In this document: positions 12,631-22,251 of the stretch, piece after piece
Numbering within the stretch: the first letter of the stretch is position 1
Layout: each line of letters begins with the position of its first letter
Source: Tamarix chinensis
Taxonomy: Eukaryota; Streptophyta; Magnoliopsida; Caryophyllales; Tamaricaceae
Direction of reading: 5' to 3'
NCBI GenBank assembly: GCA_030549775.1
Contig: CM060178.1
Span: forward strand, 70,230,556 to 70,294,555
Length of the DNA stretch: 64,000 nt
Translations under genes and position numbers: made by a program
The notes under the pieces: model-generated
The model's input: only the letters and a program-made list of their open reading frames with translations
Database searches by the model: none
Told to the model about the DNA's origin: nothing

Positions 12631-12696
12631 ATGCTTCTAGACTTGGCAGAAGCTGTCTATTTGCGCAGATCTCCGAAAATCTACCAACCATTCTAA
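12631..12696 (+). other. uORF1 in HSFB2 leader, 21 codons
   Basis: An ATG in the presumed 5' leader opens a 21-residue frame (starts MLLDLAEAVYLRR, ends at TAA 12694-12696) that closes 143 nt before the main start. Upstream ORFs are known to repress translation of the related HSFB1. Whether this one is transcribed, or conserved in other plants, cannot be told here. A leader intron ending near GCAG (12665-12668) would remove it. Confidence 0.35.
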
Positions 12697-12706
12697 TCTC
12701 CGGTTG

Positions 12707-12802
12707 ATGATTTCAATTTCATGGTGTAAACTCCTTTTTCTAAATTTCGTAACTTACCACATATTTATATATATATATATTTATTTATTTATTTTCCTTT
12801 GA
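12707..12802 (+). other. uORF2 in HSFB2 leader, 31 codons
   Basis: A second leader ATG opens 31 codons rich in Ile, Tyr and Phe, largely encoded by a TA/TTTA repeat (12764-12795), and stops at 12800-12802. A minimal ATG-GTG-TAA lies inside it in another frame (12721-12729). The low-complexity coding makes a conserved peptide unlikely, but the start codon alone could lower translation of the main frame. Confidence 0.25.
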
Positions 12803-12839
12803 ATCAAGTATCTGACATAAGCCGAGTAGTCCTCCGGCG

Positions 12840-14091
12840 ATGGCTCCTCCGTCGGGAGACCAGATCGGCGATCAAACAGCAGCCACCGGTTCTGGAAGCG
12901 GCAGCCTCGAGGCACAACGATTGATTCCTACACCGTTCTTAACTAAAACATATCAACTTGTTGACGATCATACCATAGACGATGTGATTTCATGGAATGA
13001 AGATGGATCTACCTTCATCGTTTGGAATACTACCGTTTTTGCTCGTGATTTTCTCCCTAAATATTTTAAGCATAATAATTTCTCCAGCTTCGTTCGTCAG
13101 CTTAATACTTACGTAAGACCCCAAAAGTCAATAACTTCTCAATCGAAGAACTAATTCGAAATTAGTTACCAACTCACAATTTGTCCGTGGTGAATTTCAG
13201 GGATTTCGAAAGGTAGTGCCGGACCGATGGGAGTTCGCGAACGAATCGTTTCGGAGGGGCGAGAAGCAGCTCTTACGCGAGATACAGAGAAGGAAAGCCA
13301 CGCCACAATCGCAATCACAGTCGCCGGTGCTGACGGCGGTTACTACCGCAGCGGTAGCGGCGGTTCCTACAGCACTAGTGAGGCAGATATCTCCGCCGGA
13401 TTGGAGCGACGAACAAGTAATCTCGAATTCTCCTCCTTTAGGCATACCGACGATTTACAAAGAGACAGAGGTTAACGGGGATGGAAATTACAACACTAGC
13501 AACTGTGGCAGCAGTAATAATAACATAAACAACGCCACAATCAACCACAATGGAAGCAGAGTGGATTTGATGGATGAGAACGAAAGGCTTAGAAGAGAGA
13601 ATTTTCATCTAAACAGGGAGTTATCGAACATGAAGAGTCTCTGCAACAATATTTTTGCGTTGATGTCAAATTACGCCGGTTTCCAGAACTGCAACATCGG
13701 AATTAGTAATAATAATTATAATAGAAGCATTTATTCTGAGGCTGTGCTAGCAGGCGCAACGACAGCCGTCCTTCAGCCCAGTGAACTACTCCCGCCGATG
13801 AATTTGAACGGTGCCGCTGTTGCTGCAGGTGCCAGCGAAATTGAAGCCAAGCCTAAAACGGCGGAGGCGGCTGACGCGATGGCTGAAAGTCCTAGAATAT
13901 TCGGTGTTACAATAGGTACAAAGCGTTGTAGGAATGAAAGTGATGGTGTGACGGCAGATCAGGATTATCATACGCAAATAGGGACTGAAATTAAATCAGA
14001 GCCATCCGAAGAAGATATGTCCAACGACGATAGTGTGGACAGGCCATGGTTGAGGCGATGTAATGGGATTAATCAAAGGGTTTGTAATTAA
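12840..14091 (+). CDS. HSFB2: Heat-stress transcription factor, class B (HSFB2 type)
   Basis: Nuclear DNA-binding protein of the HSF family. Class B members lack activation motifs and mostly act as repressors or co-regulators at heat-shock elements. Two exons, 12840-13112 and 13201-14091, are separated by an 88-bp phase-0 GT-AG intron directly after LNTY, the position shared by plant HSFs; they give 387 residues. Domains: DNA-binding domain at about 28-123 ([26 protein letters not shown], recognition helix [27 protein letters not shown]); Gln/Ser and Ala-rich linker; heptad-repeat oligomerisation region at about 212-250 ([16 protein letters not shown]), compact as in class B; repression core RIFGV at 323-327 followed by the basic IGTKRCR likely NLS; acidic tail with IKSEPSEED at 355-363. 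The start ATG (GGCGATGGC) has a good plant context. IFGV instead of LFGV is unusual. Length fits HSFB2 (about 300-380). B2a and B2b cannot be told apart. Confidence 0.95.
13113..13200 (+). other. HSFB2 intron
   Basis: 88 bp, starting GTAAGA and ending TTTCAG. Removing it joins codon 91 (TAC, Tyr) to codon 92 (GGA, Gly) inside the DNA-binding domain with no frame change. Read-through would stop inside the intron, at the TAA at 13152-13154, 14 codons past the donor site. Confidence 0.95.
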
Positions 14092-14560
14092 TCGGACGGC
14101 AGAGCAGAGATGTTTTATACAGCTTATGCGGGGTTACCCGAGTAGAAGCCGATCTAAAGCTTCTTTATGTTTAACAATGTGCCCTTATGGAAGGGACTCT
14201 TCTGTTGGTCTGGGTAAAAAATGGGCGAGTTTCAACTTTATAGTTTAATGGATAGTGGGGAAGCTTGTGAGGAGAAACACCACTTGTACGCGTGCGAGAA
14301 TAGTTTAGTCGTAGCTTTAGGAGATGAAGCAGTGACAAAAGTGAAACCGGAAAAGAAAGGTCAAATTAGATCCGATGTACGATAATATTTCTAAGGTATT
14401 CATCTGTGTAATTTCATTTGTCTATAATTGCAAGGGTTTGTTATCTGATTTTTGAAGACTGTAACATGTTTAAAGTACTTGCAAAAGGTTCATCGCAAGT
14501 TGCCACCATTAATATAGCACACCAAGTCGTAACATAAGGGAGGGAATTTAAAATTCGAAT
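14092..14560 (+). other. HSFB2 3' untranslated region (approximate)
   Basis: Non-repetitive sequence of gene-like composition runs from the stop codon to about 14560 and then turns AT-rich. No clear AATAAA is present before 14600; the TTTGT and AATAT-type words could serve as plant near-upstream elements. The 61-codon frame at 14063-14248 overlaps the gene end and has no support. Confidence 0.4.
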
Positions 14561-15482
14561 TGAAATCTAAATCTATTTAAAAATACTTCCCTTTATTTTA
14601 AAAATAAAATTGCGTGAAGATTTAATTTTTATTTCCAAAAAATTATTTAAAGAAAGTGTCAATTGCGGTGGTGTTTTAACGAGGTGATTATTTATACATT
14701 AATTATTCTATTTTTTAATTAATAAGGTATATGTAATATTAAAATTAATTTTATTAATTTTTTAATAAGTGTGTCAATTGCTAATATTCTTACCTTTTTA
14801 AAACGAGGAAAGTACATATTAGTGAACTAATTTATATTTTCATTAATAATTGAGTAATAAAAAAACAAGAAATTAGAAAGTACGTGAAATGTACCTCTAG
14901 CATGTCCGGCCGATCCTGCCCAACTCTATTTATTTATTTAACATTGATTTACTATTCGAAGGTCATATATTTGTGAACTAATAAACTAGTCTTGTACTCT
15001 TATCTGCTCTCATTATCATATACATGAAAGGATCACCGAAATGTAAGATCTATTCTTTGTAGCACACCGTCCACAACGACGGATCATTAATTTTTTTACG
15101 CTCGTTGCTGCGACGCAATACATCACAACAACAAGGTAAAAAAATAAAAAAAGACAGACGGACGCGATTATTTGCGCCGAAACAAAAATTTTTGCTCCGG
15201 CTATACGCTAAAATTTTATTACACTTTAAATATTTAAAATATAAAATAAAATTCAATTATATTAAAATAATTTTAAAAGATATATTAATTTTTTTTTGGC
15301 TCCTTTGATGGGATGCTCTGAGGTCTCTCGCTGATAATCACCTAGAATTGGGTAAGTAAGGTCACTTCTCCGTCAATATGATGACCAGGTGCCAGACCAG
15401 TAAGAATGACGATTTTGCTTCGAGGCATTATGGCTTGTAATCGTATATTCTCGATGAAAGTGCTGTATGATATCTATATTTT
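14561..15482. other. Intergenic DNA, no gene seen
   Basis: AT-rich spacer. A patch at 15050-15210 has CG-containing words (ACGACGGATC, GACGGACGCG). The 67- and 68-codon frames on opposite strands there match nothing I recognise. No repeat ends were seen. Confidence 0.4.
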
Positions 15483-15612
15483 TATCTTATAAGATAAGTC
15501 CCTTATATCTATATAAATAAAGGGATTTTTTTCTTCTATAGAAGATTGTGTATTGTGATATTAGAAGATATGTTTTTGTCCAAAATACGGAAGATATGTC
15601 CTTACATCTCAA
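15483..15612 (+). repeat. Short tandem repeat with TATA-like box, left of hAT
   Basis: Holds GTCCCTTATATCTATATAAATA (words at 15499-15520), then TAGAAGATTGTGTATTGTGA and GATATGTTTTTGTCC, and the start of a next unit ending ...TTACATCTCAA. The same unit, about 101 bp long, recurs right of the hAT-like element at 20498-20690. The array was therefore split by that insertion. Confidence 0.75.
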
Positions 15613-15624
15613 CAGAACTGGTAA

Positions 15625-15875
15625 AAATTGGTCCGACCAACCTAATCCAATCCGATCCGAGCAAAATCTGACTCGATAAGAGCCAAAAAGTTTAGCAACC
15701 CGACCCTATCCAAACCTGTACCGACATTGACCTGATAAAAATTAATCCGACCTGATATGATCCCAACCTATGACCTATCATAGACTCAACCTGATAGCAA
15801 TCCGACCCGGTATTAACTCGACCTGACCCGAGTCGACATCAACCTGACCCGACGTAGATTCGACCAGATATCAAA
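15625..15875 (+). repeat. Left subterminal GACCYGA cluster
   Basis: Dense degenerate copies of ATCCGACC, CCTGACCCGA and AACCCGACC within 260 bp of the left end. hAT transposases bind short repeated subterminal motifs, so this is a candidate binding region. The right-end cluster reads in the same strand sense rather than inverted. Confidence 0.65.
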
Positions 15876-16244
15876 ATCTATTATAATAATAATAAATTAC
15901 ACATATTTTATTATTCATTTAAAGTTTTTAAAAATATAATGTTTTATAAATTGTAATTATTTTTCATACTTTTATTCTAGACATTCTATACAATGTCATT
16001 TAGAATTAAAAAAAAATCTCATAACTCCAACTTTTGATGCATATTTTTAAAACAATAAATATTATATTAATTTATATAGAGTATACAGATTATAAGTTTA
16101 TAACAAATAGAAAATCAAATTCAGACTCTAAAAATGTAATTACAGTGGTTATTGGTTACCTAATGAAATTGTAATTACAATTGCTACCAACCGAAAATTA
16201 CTAACTCTTAACACCATCGTACAATAAATCCGATCTATTTTATA

Positions 16245-16900
16245 ACATATTGTATACTCAATTGATTAAAAACTATTTAGAAATTACCAAATTTAACATA
16301 ATTAGAATATTTGAGTCTGAACAACAAATCCGGTCAAATCTTATTCAAATACTTAAATTGATGGTTTAAAATTAAAATTAGACATATTCTAAAACATATT
16401 GTATACTCAATTGATTAAAAACTATTAAGGAATTACCCATTTTAGCATAATTAGGATTTTTTTGCCTGAAATAAATCCGGTCAAATCTTATTCAAATATT
16501 TAAATTGATGGTTCAAAGTTAAAATTAAACATATTCTAAAACATATTGTATACTCAATTGATTAAAAACTATTAAGGAATTGCCTAATTTAACATAATTA
16601 GAGTTTTTGAGCCAGAACTGTAAATTCGGTCAAATCTTATTCAAAAATTTAAATTGTCAATTCAAAATTGAAATTAGACAGAATCTAAAACATATTGTAA
16701 ACTCAATTTAATAAAATAACTCAATTATACAATCCAATTTAAATCCACAAGAGTTTTAACCTAACAATCCAATTCCGATATCTTTCATACAATTTTTCCA
16801 ATTTAACAATACCAACATAAAATTAAGTACATTTCAAAGTATATTGCATAATCAATTTATCCAAAATAGCTCAATCGGATGAATCCGATAAATCCGAATA
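16245..16900 (+). repeat. 148-bp tandem array inside hAT-like element
   Basis: ACATATTGTATACTCAATTG starts units at 16245, 16394 and 16541; a variant follows at 16690 and a more diverged one near 16838. The spacing is 147-149 bp. Each unit also holds TCNGGTCAAATCTTATTCAA. Divergence rises toward the right end. Confidence 0.85.
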
Positions 16901-17094
16901 TAACTAGGTAAAAAATCTAATTTTCACAATTCAACTACATATATTGCAATTAACCACTCCATATACAACATTCAACATATATATATACATAATTCAATAA
17001 CCAATTTCGATTACCATAAGCTAAATCATAAAAAATTAATCAAAATAAGAGTTAGGGTTTAAGATAATTATACCAAACAAATTTTTATGAAATT

Positions 17095-17465
17095 GGAAAG
17101 GATAAGGGTTACGGGAGCAACACCGGTGGTAAAGGACCACTTGCTGATGGTCATGTGCACTAGACGTGGCCAGACGGGGATGTAGTTGCTATGTCCGGTT
17201 GCTCCTGGTGGTATTAGCTTTTGTCGACAACAATCAAAGGGAAATGGGTGTCAATTGTGGTGGCATGGCGCAACAGTGTAGTCAACCGACAGTTATGGTG
17301 AGGTGGGTTTGTCGGGCGATGATAGGAAAACGGTGGTAGTGTAGGTCGATACTCAGGAGGAGGTCGAGAGACTCGAGACAAGGGAGGAAGCACAGGTTCA
17401 GGCCGCATAAGTCAGAACAATAGAAAAGAAAAAGAGAAGAGAAGAAGAAAGAAAAAGGGTTTTGT
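17095..17465 (-). other. Less AT-rich segment inside hAT-like element
   Basis: About 370 bp with much higher G+C than its surroundings, ending in a GAAAGAAAAAGAGAAGAG run. On the minus strand a 64-codon frame (17214-17408) is Pro/Arg/His-rich (starts MRPEPVLPPLSRVSRPP). It could be a captured fragment of host DNA, such as a leader and first exon, or simply a low-complexity part of the element. I do not recognise a family. Confidence 0.4.
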
Positions 17466-17519
17466 TGAGGGGTTCGGTTAGACCGAACCAGGTGTTTTTT
17501 ATAATTAAAAACAATATGA

Positions 17520-20022
17520 AATATAATAAACGATAATTATAATTTATACATTGTATAGTTATATATATGATCACCTTTATTTTATAAAATAATTTTTTAA
17601 GTAATCAAATAAATATAGTATATGATAAATATCTAATTTTTTACTTGTAAAATTTATAAATATTTTAAGTAATCAAATATAATATTGTTAAACCTTATAA
17701 ATATCTTTATTATTTACTTGTAAAAATAAAAAAAAACATATAATATTCTTATTTCATTTATTTGTACTAATAATATTATGATTGTCTCTAATATTTAAGT
17801 AATAAACGATAATTATACACCATATAGTCATATTTATGATCATGTTTATTTTATAAATTTATCTTTTCTCAAGTAATCAAATATTTTAATTACTCAAATA
17901 AATATAATATATGATAAATATCTAATATTTTTAGTTGTAAAATTTATAAATTTTTTAAGTAAGTAAATATAATATTCTTATTTTATTTATCTGTACTAGT
18001 AATAGTATGATTTTCTCTAATATTTACAATGTAATAAATGATGATTATACATTGTATAGTCATGTTTATGCTTACATTTATTTTATAAAATTATCTTTTT
18101 TTGAAGTAATCAAATAAATATAATATATGATAAATATCTAATATTTTTACTTATAAAATTTATAAATATTTTAAGTAATCAAATATAATATTCTGAAAGC
18201 TTATAAATATATTTATTATTTACCTTTAAAAGATAAAACACATATAATATTCTTATTTCATTTATCTTTACTAGTAATCTTATGATTGTTTCTAATATTT
18301 ACAATGTAATAAATGATAATTATACATTGTATAGTCATGCTTATGCTCACCTTTATTTTATAAAGTTATCCTTTTTTAAGTAAGCAAATATTTTAAGTAA
18401 TCATATAAATATAATATATGATAAATATCTAATATTTTTACTTGTAAAATTTATAAATATTTTAAGTAATCATATATAATATTGTGAAAACTTATACATA
18501 TTTTTATTATTTTCTTGTAAAAATAAATCACACATAATATTCTTATTTCATTTATCTGTACTAGTAATCTTATGATTGTCTCTAATATTTGTAATGTAAT
18601 AAATGATAATTATACACTGTATAGTCATGTTTATGATCACGCTTATTTTATAAATTTATCTTTTCTTAAGTAATCAAATATTTTTAGTACTCAAATGAAT
18701 ATAATATATGTTAAATATCTAATATTTTTACTTGTAAAATTTATAAACACTTTAAGTAATCAAATATAATATTATTAAAACTTATAAATATCTTTATTAT
18801 TTACTTAAAAAATAAAGCACATATAATATGCTTATTTCATTTATCCGTACTAATAATCTTATGATTGCCTCTAATATTTACAATGTAATAAATAATAATT
18901 ATACATTGTATAGTCATGTTTATGATCACGTTTATTTTATAAATTTATCTTTTCTTAAGTAATCAAATAAATATAATATATGATAAATATCTAATATTTT
19001 TACTTGTAAAATTTATAAATATTTTAAGTAATCATATATAATATTGTGAAAACTTATACATATCTTTATTATTTTCTTGTAAAAATAAATTACACATAAT
19101 ATTCTTATTTCATTTATCTGTACTAGTAATCTTATGATTGTATTTAATATTTACAATGTAATAAATGATAATTATACATTGTATAATCATGTTTATGATC
19201 ACGTTTATTTTATAAATTTATCTTTTCTTAACTAATCAAATATTTTAAGTACTCAAATAAATATAATATATGTTAAATATCTAATATTTTTACTTGTAAA
19301 ATTTATAAATATTTTAAGTAATCAAATATAATTTTATTAAATCTTATAAATATCTTTATTAATTACTTATAAAAATAAAGCACATGTAATATTCTTATTT
19401 TATTTATTTGTATTAGTAATCTTGTGATTGTCTCTAATATTTACAAAGTAATAAATGATAATTATACATTATATAGTCATGTTTATGATTGCCTTCATTT
19501 TATAAAATTATATTTTTTTTAGTAACCAAATATTTTAAGTAATCAAATAAATACAATATATGACAAATATATAATATTTTTACTTGTAAAATTTATAAAT
19601 ATTTTAAGTAATAAAATACAATGCTGTTAAAACTTATATATATCTTTATTATTTACTTGTAAAAATAAAGTACATATAATATTCTTATTTCATTTATCTG
19701 TACTTGTATTATTATGATTGTCTTTAATATTTATAATGTAATAAATGATAATTATACATTGTATAGTCATGTTATGATCACCTTTATTTTATCAAATTAT
19801 CTTTTTTCAAGTAATTAAATACTTTAAATAATCAAATAAATTAGAATAAATGATAAATATCTTTGTTAGATTCAATCATGCAATATTTTTTATTATTAAA
19901 ATTTATAAATATCTTTACTATTTACTTGTAAAAATAAAGCGCATCTAATATTTATAATTCATTTATCTACAATAGTAATCTTATGATTATTTCTAATATT
20001 TATAATATAATAAATGATAATT
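17520..20022 (+). repeat. AT-rich satellite-like array, unit 232-290 bp
   Basis: The marker TATACATTGTATAGTCAT (with variants) begins at 17545, 17814, 18046, 18321, 18611, 18900, 19173, 19463 and 19753, giving spacings of 269, 232, 275, 290, 289, 273, 290 and 290. Every unit also has AATATAATATATG and TATTTTTACTTGTAAAATTT words. The 290/273 difference is explained by a 17-bp indel in the AAGTAATCAAATA segment. The last unit ends just before its own marker, where the right GACCCGA cluster begins. No coding. Confidence 0.9.
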
Positions 20023-20029
20023 ACCTGGT

Positions 20030-20490
20030 CTAGAATTTAACTCGACCCGAATTTGACTTAACCCGTCAAAACTCAACCCTGACCCGACCCATGAAGTTAA
20101 CTGTAACTACTCAAATCCTACCAATCAAATTACACGAAATGACCCGACCCATCAAGTTAATTCAAAACAACTCGGACCCAACGGGACCAACCCATCATAT
20201 TATACGAAATAACCTGAACAGGCCGAAGCCACCTAATCATGTGAACTAGAAAATGACCCAAAACCAACTCAACCCTACTAATCAAGTTAACCCAAAATAA
20301 CTCAAACCCATGTTTGCTTAACCTTAACCTAACCCGACCCAACTAATTAACCTAAAATGACCCGACGTGAAACTGACCCGACCCAAACAAGGCAATAATC
20401 CGAAATAACCTAAACCCAAAATAATCCGACCCGATAATGACCCGACCCGCTATGACCTAACCCGAACCCGACTCACCCAACCTGAATGCT
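20030..20490 (+). repeat. Right subterminal GACCCGA cluster
   Basis: About 460 bp packed with GACCCGACC, TAACCCGACC and AACCCGAC words, reaching to within 10 bp of the right terminus. It is longer and better conserved than the left cluster. The 61-codon minus frame at 20157-20342 is a by-product. Confidence 0.7.
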
Positions 20491-20497
20491 ACCTCTA

Positions 20498-20700
20498 CAT
20501 CTCGATAAATAATAGGGTTTTCTTTTTCTTATAGAAGATTTTTTATTGTGATATTAGAACGTATGTTTTTGTCCAAGGTTATGTAAGATATGTCCCTTAC
20601 ATCTCTATAAATAGAGGGAGGGTTTCCCATCCTCTTATAGATGATTGTGTATTGTGATATTGGAAGATATGTTTTTGTCTCAAGACATATGCATCTCATT
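20498..20700 (+). repeat. Short tandem repeat with TATAAATA box, right of hAT
   Basis: Two units 101 bp apart: GATATTAGAACGTATG at about 20549 and GATATTGGAAGATATG at about 20650. The second holds CTCTATAAATAGAGGG (TATAAATA at 20606-20613). The first half-unit joins, across the hAT-like element, to the sequence ending at 15612. The TATA-like boxes may be remnants of a promoter-bearing repeat such as a small LTR; I cannot assign a family. Confidence 0.7.
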
Positions 20701-21716
20701 TATACTTACATAATAATGTATATGTATATTTTTTTATAATATGTGTGTTATGTTGTGAAAGATATGTAATCCCTATGTATACGTAAATATGTAATATCAT
20801 GTCTTTTGAAAAACTAACTTATTTAGGATCAAAAATTTTATAGGGATTATGTTATTGTATTTTGATGGTTTATTATACCTTTTAAGACTCAAACCATTGT
20901 TACGTTTTTAAAATATTTCATTTATGAATTTGTGTCATTTTCTCATGATTCCATTTCTTTGAGATTTTTCAAGCCACTTTTAGCTATTGATCTTCATCTA
21001 GATCATTTCAATTTACTAATATTTGAGATCATTAATTTTTTTAGTTTCATAGTCATTTTCAAAATAATAAAAGAAGATGTTTGATGAAAAAGTACTATTT
21101 ATATTCTAGTTATCATTTATGCATGCTTTAAGCACTGAAAATCCCTTTTGAGCTATCTAAATTTATGAAACTTTAGAAAATAATATATTTTGATGTTCTT
21201 GAGTTAAACATGAATTGAAAATGTTAAACATGAATTAAAATTTTTTTGACATATTTTTCTTTCATTTCTAATTTGTCGTTTTATGCCATAATTGGCTACT
21301 AAAAATTAACTTTCAACAACTAAATCTTATCTAATCTTTGTGAGAGTTTATCTAAAACATCTATATATGATAAAGATGGGTCCTATCTGCCCATTTTGGC
21401 TTAAAAATTGTGTATCCATCCTTACATATTGTATCATGATATTTTGATTTTTCATCATTACAAATCATTACCAATCATTATCCATAAATTTTCATATGTA
21501 TCCTACATCTTCCCTTTCTCTCATTTGGCCAACTTCTTCATCCTTAATTCCTCTCCATGTGTGTGAACCACCTCCCCTATAGATCACCCATTTTATTGCA
21601 AATATATTAAGACTTAGTCATTGTGTTTTTATGTCATCAATATATTCATTTAAGTTGTTATATTTCTCTTCTTACCTCCTCCTCCTTTCTCATTGGCCAT
21701 GAGTTCATTTCTCTTT

Positions 21717-22062
21717 TCTATGTTCATAGGCTTCCATGGCCAATCCGACCATTGTTTAAGCTCCAAAACTTCTAAAAGGTTAGATTTATCCCATTTATGA
21801 CTTTAAAGCATAAACCAGTTAAATGTTTGTGTGTTTTGTGAAGTTTATCCATCTTTAAAAGGTATTCAAGAATCATTTATTCTTCTTATTTCTATGTACA
21901 TAGGCTTCCATAGCTAATCGAACCATTGTTTAAGCTCTAAAAATTCCAAAAGTTTAAATTTATCTCATTTATGCTTTTAAAGCATAAACTAGTTAAATCT
22001 TTGTGTGTGTTTTTAAAGTTTATCCATATTTTAAAGCTATTCAAGAAGTATTTATTCTTTAA
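21717..22062 (+). repeat. Tandem duplication, 174-bp unit
   Basis: TCTATGTTCATAGGCTTCCA at 21717 and TCTATGTACATAGGCTTCCA at 21891 begin two adjacent copies. They then share CATTGTTTAAGCTC, TTAAAGCATAAAC and GTTTATCCAT. The copies are clearly diverged, so the duplication is old. Confidence 0.85.
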
Positions 22063-22177
22063 CACATTTTGAAGGTGTAATCACTCCTCTTGATTTTGTT
22101 TTCTTAAGTATGCTCCTCATTGATTTATATTAATTAGATTTTCAATGGAGATTCAATTTTAACCATTGGAAGAGGCC

Positions 22178-22179
<2 letters not shown>

Positions 22180-22251
<72 letters not shown>
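22180..22251 (+). repeat. (ATT)n microsatellite
   Basis: About 23 uninterrupted TAT/ATT units; likely length-polymorphic. Confidence 0.97.

Larger units (their letters stand above)
15613..20497 (+). mobile_element. hAT-like non-autonomous element, 4885 bp
   Basis: Ends CAGAACTGGTA... and ...TGCTACCTCTA. In reverse complement the right end reads TAGAGGTAGCA, an imperfect inverted match to the left end and similar to the TAGGGGTGGCA-type ends of plant hAT elements. It is flanked by 8-bp copies CATCTCAA (15605-15612) and CATCTCGA (20498-20505), 7 of 8 identical; 8 bp is the hAT duplication size. Both ends carry subterminal GACCCGA-type clusters. The interior has a 148-bp array, a less AT-rich segment and an array of about 290-bp units, but no transposase-like frame, so it would need enzyme from elsewhere. 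The flanks are halves of one unit of a tandem repeat whose uninterrupted neighbour lies at 20583-20690, which supports both borders. Strand is arbitrary. Confidence 0.75.

Noticed and set aside
13227..13475. 82-codon frames on both strands inside the HSF exon 2
   Set aside because: They are out-of-frame shadows of the HSFB2 coding sequence, whose own frame encodes conserved domains.
15050..15308. Opposed 67- and 68-codon frames
   Set aside because: Basic, low-complexity translations of AT-rich DNA with no recognisable motif or promoter.
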